A stretch of 64,000 nt of DNA, from the NCBI GenBank assembly GCA_050740455.1, contig JBOIDF010000002.1:40938-104937 (forward strand), read 5' to 3'. The DNA is from USCg-Taylor sp050740455. GTDB lineage: Bacteria > Pseudomonadota > Gammaproteobacteria > JACCXJ01. Made by a program: the position numbers and the translations under genes. The notes beneath the pieces were generated by a model. It made no database searches. It saw only the letters and a list, made by a program, of their open reading frames with translations, and was not told the origin of the DNA. This document shows, one piece after another, positions 44,075 through 52,946 of this stretch; positions within the stretch are counted from its first letter, which is position 1; each line of letters begins with the position of its first letter.

Positions 44075-44373
44075 TCATTCGTGAGCAGGCATCCCCAAGT
44101 ATTGGTCTTTCAACTTGACATAATGGGCAGCGGAATCCGATAGGTATCTCTGCTCGACCTCCGTTAGCGGGCGTGACTTGCGCGCGGGGCTCCCGATCCA
44201 TAGATGCCCTCCTTGAAGCACTTTGCCACTCGGCACCAAACTCCCCGCCCCCAGGATTAACCCTGCTTCCAAGACGGCGCCATCCATGACCGTCGCCGAC
44301 ATGCCGATGAGGCAATAGTCCTCGATTCGGCAGCCGTGGATCACGGCGCGATGGCCGACGGTGACCTCCCCGC
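44075..44373 (-). pseudogene. Gamma carbonic anhydrase-like gene, 5'-truncated
   Basis: The retained part is the second half of a YrdA/CaiE-type left-handed helix protein (EVTVGHRAVIHGCRIEDYCLIGMSATVMDGAV, then GSLVPSGKVLQGGHLWIGSPAR). The first 75 or so residues, with the first metal histidine, are missing; homology stops near 44373 where a family-B repeat end begins. A GTG-initiated stub of 89 residues remains possible. Confidence 0.75.
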
Positions 44374-44397
44374 GCTCGCAACGGTTTTTTCACAAAC
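44373..44397. repeat. Family-B repeat end, solo copy
   Basis: The complement reads CTGAGAGTTTGTGAAAAA (then ACCGTTGCGAGCG), matching the ends of the element at 2903-3048. Only one end is present; it marks the break of the carbonic anhydrase-like gene. Confidence 0.5.
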
Positions 44398-44609
44398 TCT
44401 CAGTCCACGGGCGCATCGAATTCGTTGACCGGAGCCGCGACGGCGGCTCTAAAGAACTTCCTGGATTTACACGATATATCGCCAACACCTTTTCGAACGA
44501 GCTGTGTTCTAAACCCAGGGGTATGTCGCAATTCCAGGACCGTGGATAGGGCGCCGCTGGGCCGCTTTACACCCAGCTTGCCCGTAACTCATCGCAGACA
44601 GTTGAGACT
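44398..44609. other. Intergenic region upstream of Ser/Thr kinase
   Basis: About 210 bp with no gene I can support; no remains of the missing carbonic anhydrase half are seen. It should hold the kinase promoter, but no clear -35/-10 pair stands out. Confidence 0.35.
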
Positions 44610-46190
44610 ATGAACCCCAACATCATCCCTGGATATCGAATCGAGCGCCGCATCGGCAAGGGTGGGATGGCCTCCGTGTACCTCGCGATTCAAGAATCGC
44701 TGCACCGCGCGGTGGCCCTCAAGATCCTAACCAATTTTGACTCCCCGGAATTTTCCGAGCGGTTTCTCAACGAGGGCCGCATCATCGCGCAACTTTCGCA
44801 TACGAACATCATTACCATTCATGATATCGGGATCGCGAACGGGCTGCATTATATCTCGATGGAGAATATCGAGGGGGGCGATCTTAAGCAGAGACTCAAA
44901 GGCGGTCTCGGCCCGGCGTTCGCCCTCGATGTGATCGAGCGGATGGCGAGCGCCCTCAAGCTCGCGCATCGAAGAAACATGGTGCACCGGGACGTGAAAC
45001 CCGCCAACATCCTGTTCCGGGATGACGCCACGCCTATTCTCACCGATTTTGGGATCGCCAAGCAGGTCGGCCTGGAAAAGAATGTTACCCTCACCGGAAC
45101 GATCCTGGGCAGCCCGCACTACATGAGCCCCGAGCAAGCCCAGGGTAGAGAGGTCGATTGCCGCTCCGATATCTATAGCCTCGGTATCGTGTTCTACGAG
45201 ATGCTGACCGGCGTAAAACCTTTCGACGACGAGTCCGATATCAAGACCATCGTAAAGCACATGAACGAGCCGATGCCGGCCTTGCCCGAAACGCACGCGC
45301 ACTTCGAGGAGATCGTCGGGCGCATGACGGCCAAACGGACCGAAGATCGATATGCGGACGCCGACGAGTTGCTGACTCACTTGAAAGACCTGCGAAACCG
45401 GCCCGCGCCGCTTAGCACGGATACCAAAACGATCGTGCTGGCCCCCGCGGTCACGGCCGGCGAAGGGGTGCAACAAAATGATGCTCCGCCTCCCGGGAAT
45501 GTTCACGTTCAACCCTCCTGGGGGCGCCGTGCCGTCTGGAGCGCGCTCGGGATCGGCGCCGCGATCGCCATCCTCGCCGGCTTCGCGACGCAACGCGCCG
45601 CCGCGCCGCCGCCGGCGCTAACGGAAAACCCGCCCGCGAGCGCGCCCGCCGCGGTTCCGGTGGTGTCTGTTCCGAGCACTGTGCCGGCTGAACAATCGAG
45701 TAAAGCCGACGCATTATTCGAAGAAGGTATGGCCTACCGCAATGGCGAAAAAACGCCCGTAGACGATAACAAGGCCTTCGCTTCGCTCCAACAAGCGGCG
45801 CGACTGGGCCATGGCAACGCGCAGTACAATCTGGGGCTGATGTTTGGGCAGGGCCGGGGAACGGCGCAAAACCACGCGTACGCCGTGCGTTGGTATCGCG
45901 AGGCGGCGATGCAAGGCGTAGCCGACGCTCAATACTTCTTGTGCTTATCGTATGCCGTCGGCCGCGGCGTCGATCCGGATCGCGTGCGCGCCTACGCGTG
46001 GTGCGAAGTAGCTGCTAAGCATGGTTCACAGGACGCCCACGAGCCGCTCAGACTGCTTAAGGAAACAGTACAGGGTCCGAGTCTAATTGCGGCCCAGCGT
46101 ACGGCCGAGGAGATCTTGACGGAAATCGCCGCAGCGGCCGGAGCGAGGAAATTGACCTCACCGAATGCCTTGTCCGCCCGGCAGTTCTAG
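44610..46190 (+). CDS. Ser/Thr protein kinase with Sel1-like repeats
   Basis: 526 residues. Hanks-type kinase domain to about 265: GKGGMASVYLA, ALKIL, MVHRDVKPANILF, DFGIAKQ and SPHYMSPEQAQG are intact, so it should be active. A Pro/Ala linker and one membrane helix (AVWSALGIGAAIAILAGFAT, about 310-330) follow, then two to three Sel1/TPR-like repeats (GHGNAQYNLGLMFGQGRG; GVADAQYFLCLSYAVGRG) outside the membrane. It likely senses envelope signals. Targets unknown. Confidence 0.88.
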   Translation: MNPNIIPGYRIERRIGKGGMASVYLAIQESLHRAVALKILTNFDSPEFSERFLNEGRIIAQLSHTNIITIHDIGIANGLHYISMENIEGGDLKQRLKGGLGPAFALDVIERMASALKLAHRRNMVHRDVKPANILFRDDATPILTDFGIAKQVGLEKNVTLTGTILGSPHYMSPEQAQGREVDCRSDIYSLGIVFYEMLTGVKPFDDESDIKTIVKHMNEPMPALPETHAHFEEIVGRMTAKRTEDRYADADELLTHLKDLRNRPAPLSTDTKTIVLAPAVTAGEGVQQNDAPPPGNVHVQPSWGRRAVWSALGIGAAIAILAGFATQRAAAPPPALTENPPASAPAAVPVVSVPSTVPAEQSSKADALFEEGMAYRNGEKTPVDDNKAFASLQQAARLGHGNAQYNLGLMFGQGRGTAQNHAYAVRWYREAAMQGVADAQYFLCLSYAVGRGVDPDRVRAYAWCEVAAKHGSQDAHEPLRLLKETVQGPSLIAAQRTAEEILTEIAAAAGARKLTSPNALSARQF

Positions 46191-46216
46191 GACAGGACGC
46201 CGTGATCTTCAGCAGG

Positions 46217-47731
46217 CTATGGCACGCGATAGACGAAGAATTCCCGTCCCCGGCTCAACGCGGCGTTAAACGGGGGGTAGACGAAAATACTGCTGGTGGA
46301 ACGAGGATCCAACAGCAAGGGTAAGATCAAACCCTCCGGCTGGCGCGCTTCGATCCACAGATCGCCCGGTTCTAAGAAAAGCTCGACCGGGTACGCGTGA
46401 ATAGCCGCCGGCTCGCCTGGTTTCAAGGGCTTGCCATCCGCTTTTATTTTCTGCGCATTCACGGCGAGCTTGCGCCGGTTTGTAATTTTCTTATACCGGA
46501 GATGGTGCCGCGTTAAAACCGCCGCAACGGGTTGCTCATGGGCCGTGACGACATAGGCTTGCGGTGAGATTAATCTATGCGCCGTCGCTACTGCGCGATG
46601 ATCGTCGAACCACCGCTTCTCCGCCACACCCGTATCGCGCCGCCGCAACTGCAAGGAGATGCGCGGTTGGGTTTTATTTCTTTCATACGCCGTGTACAAA
46701 TACACTGATCGGGGCATAGGCGCCGTTCGGACCGTGCGTGTTATTCCCATGATCGCCTGTGCATGCGCGCGCACCACTTTCAGGAAACTTTCAATACTGA
46801 GGATCTGCTCGGCAACGCGCTCGCGGATGTTTCGATGCGTCCGGTAGTTCCCCGGCGGATCCAGGCGATTCTCGAGCAGAAACGAAAAGGCGCCCAGCAT
46901 TCCGGCCTTGTTACGCAAGTTCTTCAGGGACAAGCCACCGTTGGTAATCGGCTGGCGAATACTCGTGATCTCGCCGATGTAACGCTGAGCCGGCAAGCCC
47001 CGTCGTCGAACTTCGCGGACGATTTCGGGCAGCATGCGGTCGAGACTCAGGCGCCTGATCTCGGGCGCGATGTTGGTATTGTTGCCGATCTCGAACTGGG
47101 CATTGAAGTCCGTTAGGTAGCCCTCACGGCCCAGGGTTTTCTTTTTCAGGATGGCGGATTCATGGACATCGAGCACGACTTCCGGCCGTACGCGCAAGAG
47201 CAGATCATTGATCGCGCGGCTTTCGGGCTGGGACAAGAGCACGAAATCGGTGCTCAGATTCACATCATTGGCGTTGACGCGCCGATGGAGATCACGTCCG
47301 TCCGGGTTGGCATTCGGCACGATGATGAAATCCGCCCCATCGAGCAGCGAGCTCATGCCGCCCAACGCAACACTTCGCGCGACCAGCAGTAGCGCCTCCC
47401 CGCCCGAAGGTTCGGTTCCGTGCTGCGTGCCGACGAGCAAGATAGTCAGGCGCGGTAATGAAGTGTTCTTGCTGGCGCGCACGGGCGGTGGCTTGGAAAT
47501 CCATACGGCGTCGATAGGCCGCCCACCGGCGGAGCGGCCTATTCGTTCCTTATGAACGAAAGGCGAAAGCAATGCGAGTTGCTCCAAGAACTTGCTGACT
47601 TCGACGGAGGTGGTCAGGCGCATATAGCCACTGCGCTCCAACGCGCTGGCGGGGGCGCGCGGATCGCCCGCCGCTGCGATCGAGAACAGCAGGGCGAACG
47701 CGAGGCCGGCAAAGCGCAAGCGTGAGTTCAT
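46217..47731 (-). CDS. Exported M14-family zinc carboxypeptidase
   Basis: 504 residues with a signal peptide (FAGLAFALLFSIAAAG). The zinc motif H-x-x-E lies in GTQHGTEPSGGEALL, followed by PNANPDGRDLHRRVNANDVNLSTDF (substrate Arg/Asn region) and DVHES (third ligand). A large C-terminal region (about 340-504) is unassigned and beta-rich. It may trim periplasmic peptides or peptidoglycan. Gap of 36 bases to the upstream acyl-CoA ligase gene. Confidence 0.8.
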   Translation of the reverse strand: MNSRLRFAGLAFALLFSIAAAGDPRAPASALERSGYMRLTTSVEVSKFLEQLALLSPFVHKERIGRSAGGRPIDAVWISKPPPVRASKNTSLPRLTILLVGTQHGTEPSGGEALLLVARSVALGGMSSLLDGADFIIVPNANPDGRDLHRRVNANDVNLSTDFVLLSQPESRAINDLLLRVRPEVVLDVHESAILKKKTLGREGYLTDFNAQFEIGNNTNIAPEIRRLSLDRMLPEIVREVRRRGLPAQRYIGEITSIRQPITNGGLSLKNLRNKAGMLGAFSFLLENRLDPPGNYRTHRNIRERVAEQILSIESFLKVVRAHAQAIMGITRTVRTAPMPRSVYLYTAYERNKTQPRISLQLRRRDTGVAEKRWFDDHRAVATAHRLISPQAYVVTAHEQPVAAVLTRHHLRYKKITNRRKLAVNAQKIKADGKPLKPGEPAAIHAYPVELFLEPGDLWIEARQPEGLILPLLLDPRSTSSIFVYPPFNAALSRGREFFVYRVP

Positions 47732-47767
47732 TTATTTATCACCGACGCGCCGGGCGCATCTCGACGC

Positions 47768-49510
47768 TTAGCCAGCAGCCTGTGCCTCGCGCAGGACACG
47801 GCGAAGAATCTTGCCCACGCTCGACTTTGGAAGCTGGTCGCGAAACTCGATATGTTTCGGTAGCTTGTAAGTGACGAGATTTTCCTGGCAATGCGCGTGC
47901 AGCTCTTGCGCGCTCAGTGCCGGATCGCGACGCACGAGTACCAGCTTGACGGCCTCGCCGGTGTCCTCATCCGGCACCCCGACCACCGCCGCCTCGAGAA
48001 CCCCTGGGTGCGCCATTACGACCTCCTCGATCTCGCTGGGACAAACGTTGAATCCCGACACCAGGATCAGGTCTTTCTTGCGATCTACCAAACGCATAAA
48101 CCCGCGCTCATCCATGCTCGCGATGTCGCCCGTCTTCAGCCATCCATCGGAGGTCAGCACTCTAGCCGTCTCGGCGGGCTGATTCCAATAGCCCTTCATT
48201 ACTTGCGGACCGCGGATCCATAGTTCCCCGACGCTTCCCAGCGACACCGGCGCTCCGCTGTCGTCACGAATGCTGCATTCGGTCGAAGACACAGGGAGGC
48301 CGATGCTGCCGCTGAACTCCTTGAGGTCCAAGGGATTCACGCATGCCAAGGGGGAGGTCTCCGTCAGGCCGTAACCCTCGATCAATATACAATTCGTTAT
48401 TGCTTTCCAGCGCTCGGCGATAGCGCGCTGGACGGCCATGCCTCCGCCCACACAGACCTTGAGACTGGAGAAATCGAGATCCCTGAACCCCGGCGTATTC
48501 ATGAGGTGATTAAATAGGGTGTTGACTCCGGTGATGCAGGTAAACCTGGACGCGCGCAGCTCACTTACAAATGCTTTTAGATTGCGGGGGTCCGTGATCA
48601 GGCGATTCAACGCGCCGAGCTCGAGAAAGGTCAGGCAGTTAATCGTGAACGCGAAGATATGATAGAGCGGTATCGCGGTAATCACGACTTCGTCGCTATC
48701 GCCCATGATGGGATCGTGCCACGCCAGCGATTGCAAGGTATTTGCGACCAGATTTCCATGCGTTAGCATCGCGGCTTTAGGGATAGCGGTCGTCCCACCG
48801 GTGTACTGCAGCATGGCGAGGTCGGCGTGACCGATCGACACCCGATCGAGTTTGCGTCCCTTACCGATGTCAAGGGCTTCCCTGAAACCGAATGCTCCTA
48901 TGATCTCATGCTTAGGTACGAGGCGCTTGATTCGCTTTACCACAAAGTTGATGATCGCGCGTCGCGGCCAGGGCAGAAGGTCTCCCAGATCGGTGATGAT
49001 GACGTTTTCAACACCAGAACCAGATAGAGCTTTCTCCAACACATGGGCACAATTGCTCAGGATCACGATGGCCGAGGCGCCCGAGTCCACAAGCTGGTGA
49101 TGCAGCTCGCGGGGCGTATACAAGGGATTTGTGTTCACGACGATCAAGCCCGCTCGCAATGCCCCAATGAGCGCCACAGGAAATTGAAGCAGATTCGGTA
49201 GCATGATGGCGATGCGGGCGCCGGGTTTGAGGCCGAGAGGGTCTTGCAGGAACGCTGCGAACGCCCTGCTCAGCTCATCGAGCGCGGAATAGGTCAGGAC
49301 GCCGCCCATGTTCGCGAATGCGGGGCGCGTACCATGGCGAGCAAAACATTGCTCAAATTGGTCCACCAGCGAGGAGTATCTTTCGATACCGATGTCGGCC
49401 GGTACGCCTTGCGGGTAGGCTTTCAACCAGATACGTTCGGCGTACGGATCGGTTCCAGCCGGGGTGGCGACCGATGAGCCGCTAACCGTGTTATAAGCTA
49501 AACCCGTCAT
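47768..49510 (-). CDS. fadD: Long-chain fatty acid-CoA ligase
   Basis: 580 residues, ANL adenylating enzyme. The P-loop-like YTGGTTAIPKAAMLTH is slightly unusual (TGGTTAIPK for TGGTTGxxK). GYGLTETSP, DGWLKTGDIASMDERGF and the C-terminal catalytic lysine in PKSSVGKILRR are intact. Activates fatty acids for lipid use or breakdown; substrate length unproven. Confidence 0.88.
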   Translation of the reverse strand: MTGLAYNTVSGSSVATPAGTDPYAERIWLKAYPQGVPADIGIERYSSLVDQFEQCFARHGTRPAFANMGGVLTYSALDELSRAFAAFLQDPLGLKPGARIAIMLPNLLQFPVALIGALRAGLIVVNTNPLYTPRELHHQLVDSGASAIVILSNCAHVLEKALSGSGVENVIITDLGDLLPWPRRAIINFVVKRIKRLVPKHEIIGAFGFREALDIGKGRKLDRVSIGHADLAMLQYTGGTTAIPKAAMLTHGNLVANTLQSLAWHDPIMGDSDEVVITAIPLYHIFAFTINCLTFLELGALNRLITDPRNLKAFVSELRASRFTCITGVNTLFNHLMNTPGFRDLDFSSLKVCVGGGMAVQRAIAERWKAITNCILIEGYGLTETSPLACVNPLDLKEFSGSIGLPVSSTECSIRDDSGAPVSLGSVGELWIRGPQVMKGYWNQPAETARVLTSDGWLKTGDIASMDERGFMRLVDRKKDLILVSGFNVCPSEIEEVVMAHPGVLEAAVVGVPDEDTGEAVKLVLVRRDPALSAQELHAHCQENLVTYKLPKHIEFRDQLPKSSVGKILRRVLREAQAAG

Positions 49511-49729
49511 GGCAATACCCCCTATACCTAACCCGGCATAGCCGGAACCAAAAAGTTGGACGACTTCTCGATCACCTTGAAACCCAATGGTAACGCGGGT
49601 TTCCAGAAGCGACCAAAAAAATCTTGCGCAAAAATAATAAGATTTGAGCTATAAGGGACTAAATGTCCAGCGCCGACTGCTCAGTATAAATAATGTGCAA
49701 TTTAGCACTCTGAGGTCCACGCTACATAC
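49511..49729. other. Divergent intergenic region, fadD / TVP38
   Basis: 219 bp, AT-richer than its surroundings (AAAAAAATCTTGCGCAAAAATAATAAG region is typical of promoters), and should drive both genes. No firm promoter pair or operator could be assigned. Confidence 0.35.
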
Positions 49730-50485
49730 ATGGACCCGAAACCCATGGCTACGCCTGCGCCAACGGCCGTAGCGGTCAAGATACTAGTAGCGACATTATT
49801 ACTCGTTATCGTAGCCTTGTTTTTTGCTTTCGGGTTTCATCGCTACTTCACGATCGACTATTTTGTGGCGCAGCAATCCGCCATAAGTAATTATTATGCG
49901 GTCCACCCCGGACGAACCGCCGCGGCCTTTGTTCTCATTTATATTCTTGTTGCGGGCTTATCACTTCCCGGCGGTCTGGTGCTGACGGTGGTCGCTGGAA
50001 ATATCTTCGGACTCTGGTGGGGCACAGTGCTGGTCTCATGCGCCTCCACCGTTGCGGCTACCCTCGCGTTCCTCGCCTCCCGTTATTTCTTTCGCAACAT
50101 CGTGCAACGTCATTTCGGCGACCGCTTACGATTCATCAATGAGGGGATGGACAAGGACGGTGTTTTTTATCTCTTCAGCCTGCGGCTATTACCTGTCTCC
50201 CCGTTTCTCGTCGTTAACCTCGTTATGGGATTGACGTCGATGTCCGTCACGAATTATATCCTGGTAAGCCAGGTGGGCATGCTCACCGGCGCCATCGTTT
50301 GCGTGAACGCGGGCACTCAGATCGCAAACATCGAATCCCTGGGCGACATTGTATCACCCGGACTGCTCGCGTCGCTTACACTCCTAGCCATCTTCCCTTT
50401 TATCGCCAAACGCATCGTGCGCGGGCTCAAAACACGGATCGAAAAGCTTAGAAGGCCAACGGGTACGCGTACGCGTCGTCTTTGA
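49730..50485 (+). CDS. TVP38/TMEM64-family membrane protein
   Basis: 251 residues, about six membrane helices. The family core is seen as LPGGLVLTVVAGNIFGLWWGTVLV and RYFFRNIVQRHFGDRL, then LRLLPVSPFLVVNLVMGLTSM. Relatives of the DedA/VTT group are thought to move lipids across membranes. The C-terminus is very basic (KTRIEKLRRPTGTRTRRL). Confidence 0.82.
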   Translation: MDPKPMATPAPTAVAVKILVATLLLVIVALFFAFGFHRYFTIDYFVAQQSAISNYYAVHPGRTAAAFVLIYILVAGLSLPGGLVLTVVAGNIFGLWWGTVLVSCASTVAATLAFLASRYFFRNIVQRHFGDRLRFINEGMDKDGVFYLFSLRLLPVSPFLVVNLVMGLTSMSVTNYILVSQVGMLTGAIVCVNAGTQIANIESLGDIVSPGLLASLTLLAIFPFIAKRIVRGLKTRIEKLRRPTGTRTRRL

Positions 50486-50544
50486 CAATCACGGCGAACG
50501 GTTCGTGGTCTCCCCCGGTCACGAAGAGCAAGGGATCTTCCTTC

Positions 50545-50591
50545 GCTCGCTGACGATTTCTTCACAAACTCTGAGGCCGGGATCCCGGCCT
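50545..50591. repeat. Family-B repeat end followed by 18-bp palindrome
   Basis: The complement of 50545-50574 begins CTCAGAGTTTGTGAAGAAATC, like the ends at 2903-3048 and 44373-44397. It joins a perfect palindrome AGGCCGGGATCCCGGCCT at 50574-50591. Lies between two convergent genes. Confidence 0.5.
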
Positions 50592-50633
50592 ATCGATCGT
50601 AGTTGTCCCTTCGACACCGCGGCCAAGTCGCCC

Positions 50634-51434
50634 TCAATCAAAGCGCGCATCCTCACGCCCCTGCGCTTGCTCAAGGCCGGTGATCGAATCTTTCCCGGTA
50701 ATCCCAGTGAACACCGCTCCGCCAATCAGTGTCCGGTCGAATTTGGCGCGCGTAAGCACGGCGTTGGTGAAATCGGCGCCGCGCAGATCGCAGGTAGACA
50801 AATTCGTACCGGTCAGATTGGCCCCGCTGAGGTTCGCGAACTTTAAAACGCAGCCCGATAGATCGGTCCCCGTCAAATCCGCTCCCTTAAGATTGGCGTT
50901 GACCATCGATACGTGCAACTTTCCCATTGGCTGGTTCTTCATGTCCGCCGCGAATTTTCCATGCACAAGCTTGGCGCCTTCCAGGTTCGCGCGTTGCAAA
51001 TCCGCGATGAGCCGTGCATTCGACAGATCGGCTCCCTTCAGATTGGCATCAACCAGCACCACACCGAAGATACTGGCGTTTTTTAGATTCGCACCCTCAA
51101 GGTCCGCGCTCCGGAGTATCGTGAGGTCCAGGTTGCAGCCTTCAAAGTTAGCACCACGCAGCTTGACTCCATGCATGTGGGTACCGAAGAGATCGGCGCG
51201 CTTGAAGTCCACTCCGGAGAGGTCGAGTCCGCGAAAGTCCTTGTCGCGCAAATCAACGCGTTGGGTAGCCGGCGGGTTTGCCAGGGCCTCAAGGATCTGC
51301 GTCCGAGTCATTGGCTCGTAATCCCTCCCCGAAACCGCAGAGGCCGCAAGCCAGATACCGGCAATGCATACGCTGGCCAGCCGAAACAACAAGTTAGATC
51401 TTCTTGATCCGGGTTCAAGGAATTCGCTTCTCAT
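50634..51434 (-). CDS. Exported pentapeptide-repeat protein
   Basis: 266 residues from ATG 51434 with GGAGGAG upstream. An N-terminal signal/anchor (LLFRLASVCIAGIWLAASAVSG) is followed by some 30 A(D/N)LxG-type pentapeptide units (DLSGV DFKRA DLFGT; GANLK NASIF; ADLTG TDLSG), forming a right-handed quadrilateral helix. Secretion is unusual for this fold. Role unknown. Confidence 0.85.
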   Translation of the reverse strand: MRSEFLEPGSRRSNLLFRLASVCIAGIWLAASAVSGRDYEPMTRTQILEALANPPATQRVDLRDKDFRGLDLSGVDFKRADLFGTHMHGVKLRGANFEGCNLDLTILRSADLEGANLKNASIFGVVLVDANLKGADLSNARLIADLQRANLEGAKLVHGKFAADMKNQPMGKLHVSMVNANLKGADLTGTDLSGCVLKFANLSGANLTGTNLSTCDLRGADFTNAVLTRAKFDRTLIGGAVFTGITGKDSITGLEQAQGREDARFD

Positions 51435-51615
51435 AGACACTCCTCCATGCGGCAGACGTTCGGTTTATCATTGACAGTTGCATCTTTTTTAGGGTAGAAG
51501 GCGGATTCATTCGGCAGAAATGTATTCTAACCGCGAAGCACAATCTCGGTACTGCATTGATTTTTCGGTGTGACAGATCGGGATTGGGGATTGGAATAAG
51601 GGAAGGTATTCGTTC
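51435..51615. other. Divergent intergenic region
   Basis: 181 bp between the pentapeptide gene and a small membrane-protein gene. It is relatively AT-rich but no confident promoter or operator was found. Confidence 0.3.
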
Positions 51616-51822
51616 ATGAGCATTCGTGACTGGTTCGGACGGTTCTCCCGATCAAGGGGCTTACGTATTTTCAATTATGCCTGGGTCATCATCACGCTGA
51701 TTATCTTCGGGTTGATACTGTACGGCCCACCGAGGCCGGATGCCCGAAACGCCGCATCCAAGAACACGCCAGTCGCGAGTGAACCGCTCTCGACGGAATC
51801 CGCCGGCGCAGGGACAAAATGA
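51616..51822 (+). CDS. Small single-pass membrane protein, unknown
   Basis: 68 residues. A basic N-terminus (SIRDWFGRFSRSRGLR) is followed by one membrane helix (YAWVIITLIIFGLILYG) and a polar Pro/Ala/Ser tail, predicted outside. AAGG lies 9 bases before the ATG. No family recognised. Confidence 0.55.
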   Translation: MSIRDWFGRFSRSRGLRIFNYAWVIITLIIFGLILYGPPRPDARNAASKNTPVASEPLSTESAGAGTK

Positions 51823-51871
51823 GATTGCCTCCCCACGCCGCGTGCCGGGGGACGCGGCGACTCAGCGGCGA

Positions 51872-51998
51872 GTCAATTTAGATTTCGCCACCACGGGGTT
51901 GCAACCCCGTGGGGCGACCAATAGGGGAGAGCTGCGCCTCTCCCCTTTGGAAACCCCATCGCTAAGGTCCCCGCGGCAAGACCGCGGGGAATAGATTT
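51872..51998. repeat. Three-stem-loop repeat, copy 2
   Basis: Nearly identical to the unit at 28884-29010 and in the same orientation; same three hairpins, with small changes in the first (extra A, loop TGCAA shortened) and second. It sits between two convergent genes, where it could also end transcription from both sides. Confidence 0.8.
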
Positions 51999-52001
51999 AA
52001 A

Positions 52002-52871
52002 TCAGGGAATGTCGGCTTTCGTATACAGCTTTGGATGGAAACGGCTAAATAGCCCCCTGCGTTGCACCCGTCCGTAGTACATCCTTAGCCGCGTAGGAAC
52101 CAGATTCATAAACTGCCGCCCGAGCCTTTTCAGGTAGGCCTCGGCGGGGCTGGCGTCGTGTTTCCAAAGCGTCACGTAGTCGCTTTGATAGACGCCTGTC
52201 GCGAAGATCTCCGCCCCCCAAAGCTTCTTGGCGATCACGGCAAGATAAGTCGGCCGGGAGTTGGTAAGCTCGACCCGGCGCTTGACGCGATCGGGGTCCG
52301 CGACCTCAAACCAAGGCGCTCCCGCCCGGTCCTCGAAGACGAACATCTTAATGACGGCAAATCCGTTTGCTTGCGTGAAGATCCGATAGAAAAGCTCGGG
52401 GCTGAACTGATAGAAACCATGCCCCAGAAAATTGTTACCCGGAACGACCCCGATAAAATGCCCGCCCGGCTCAACCATCTGCATACAGCTTTTGATCGCG
52501 ACAGGAAAATTAAACACGTGTTCCAGGGACCCGCTGTCGATTACCACGGAAAATTGGTTTTTGTATGACTCATCGATCGGCGCGTTTAAATCGACGATGT
52601 CCGTCGCGTGTTCGTAATCGGAGGCATCAAGAGAGCGGATGCGCTCCGCGCCTAAGAGATGGAAAAGCGGTTCCGCAAAACCCTGATTTCGGAGAAAACA
52701 ATCGTTTACGGCGGCCACCGTGACTGGATAATCGAACTGCCCCAAAAGCTTATGCAACTCGCGCGAGCTCAAATGGAGTGTTTGCCGCCCGACCATGGCC
52801 GTCTCTCGGTACGAAACGCCCAGTCCGCGCGCGTACAGGAGCAAGCGCGTCGCGTGTATATCCAAACCCAT
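52002..52871 (-). CDS. Methyltransferase-like protein
   Basis: 289 residues. A class I SAM methyltransferase of type 11 is suggested by VVIDSGSLEHVFNFPVAIKSCMQMV and EPGGHFIGVVPGNNFLGHGFYQFSPELFYRIF; the motif I glycine loop is weak (LLGAERIRSLDASD). The N-terminus is helical. Fourth motif and target unknown. Last gene on the minus strand of the chaperone block, 75 bases from it; it may or may not belong to that block. Confidence 0.6.
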   Translation of the reverse strand: MGLDIHATRLLLYARGLGVSYRETAMVGRQTLHLSSRELHKLLGQFDYPVTVAAVNDCFLRNQGFAEPLFHLLGAERIRSLDASDYEHATDIVDLNAPIDESYKNQFSVVIDSGSLEHVFNFPVAIKSCMQMVEPGGHFIGVVPGNNFLGHGFYQFSPELFYRIFTQANGFAVIKMFVFEDRAGAPWFEVADPDRVKRRVELTNSRPTYLAVIAKKLWGAEIFATGVYQSDYVTLWKHDASPAEAYLKRLGRQFMNLVPTRLRMYYGRVQRRGLFSRFHPKLYTKADIP

Positions 52872-52946
52872 GGGGATGTTATTTCTTCACCAGCTGTTTT
52901 TCTGCAACCAGCGGCAGGAAACCGTGCGTGCGTCCGCGCAAGCGTG

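Noticed and set aside
44727..45593. 288-codon ORF opposite the Ser/Thr kinase
   Set aside because: Fully antisense to an intact kinase domain; no start signal.
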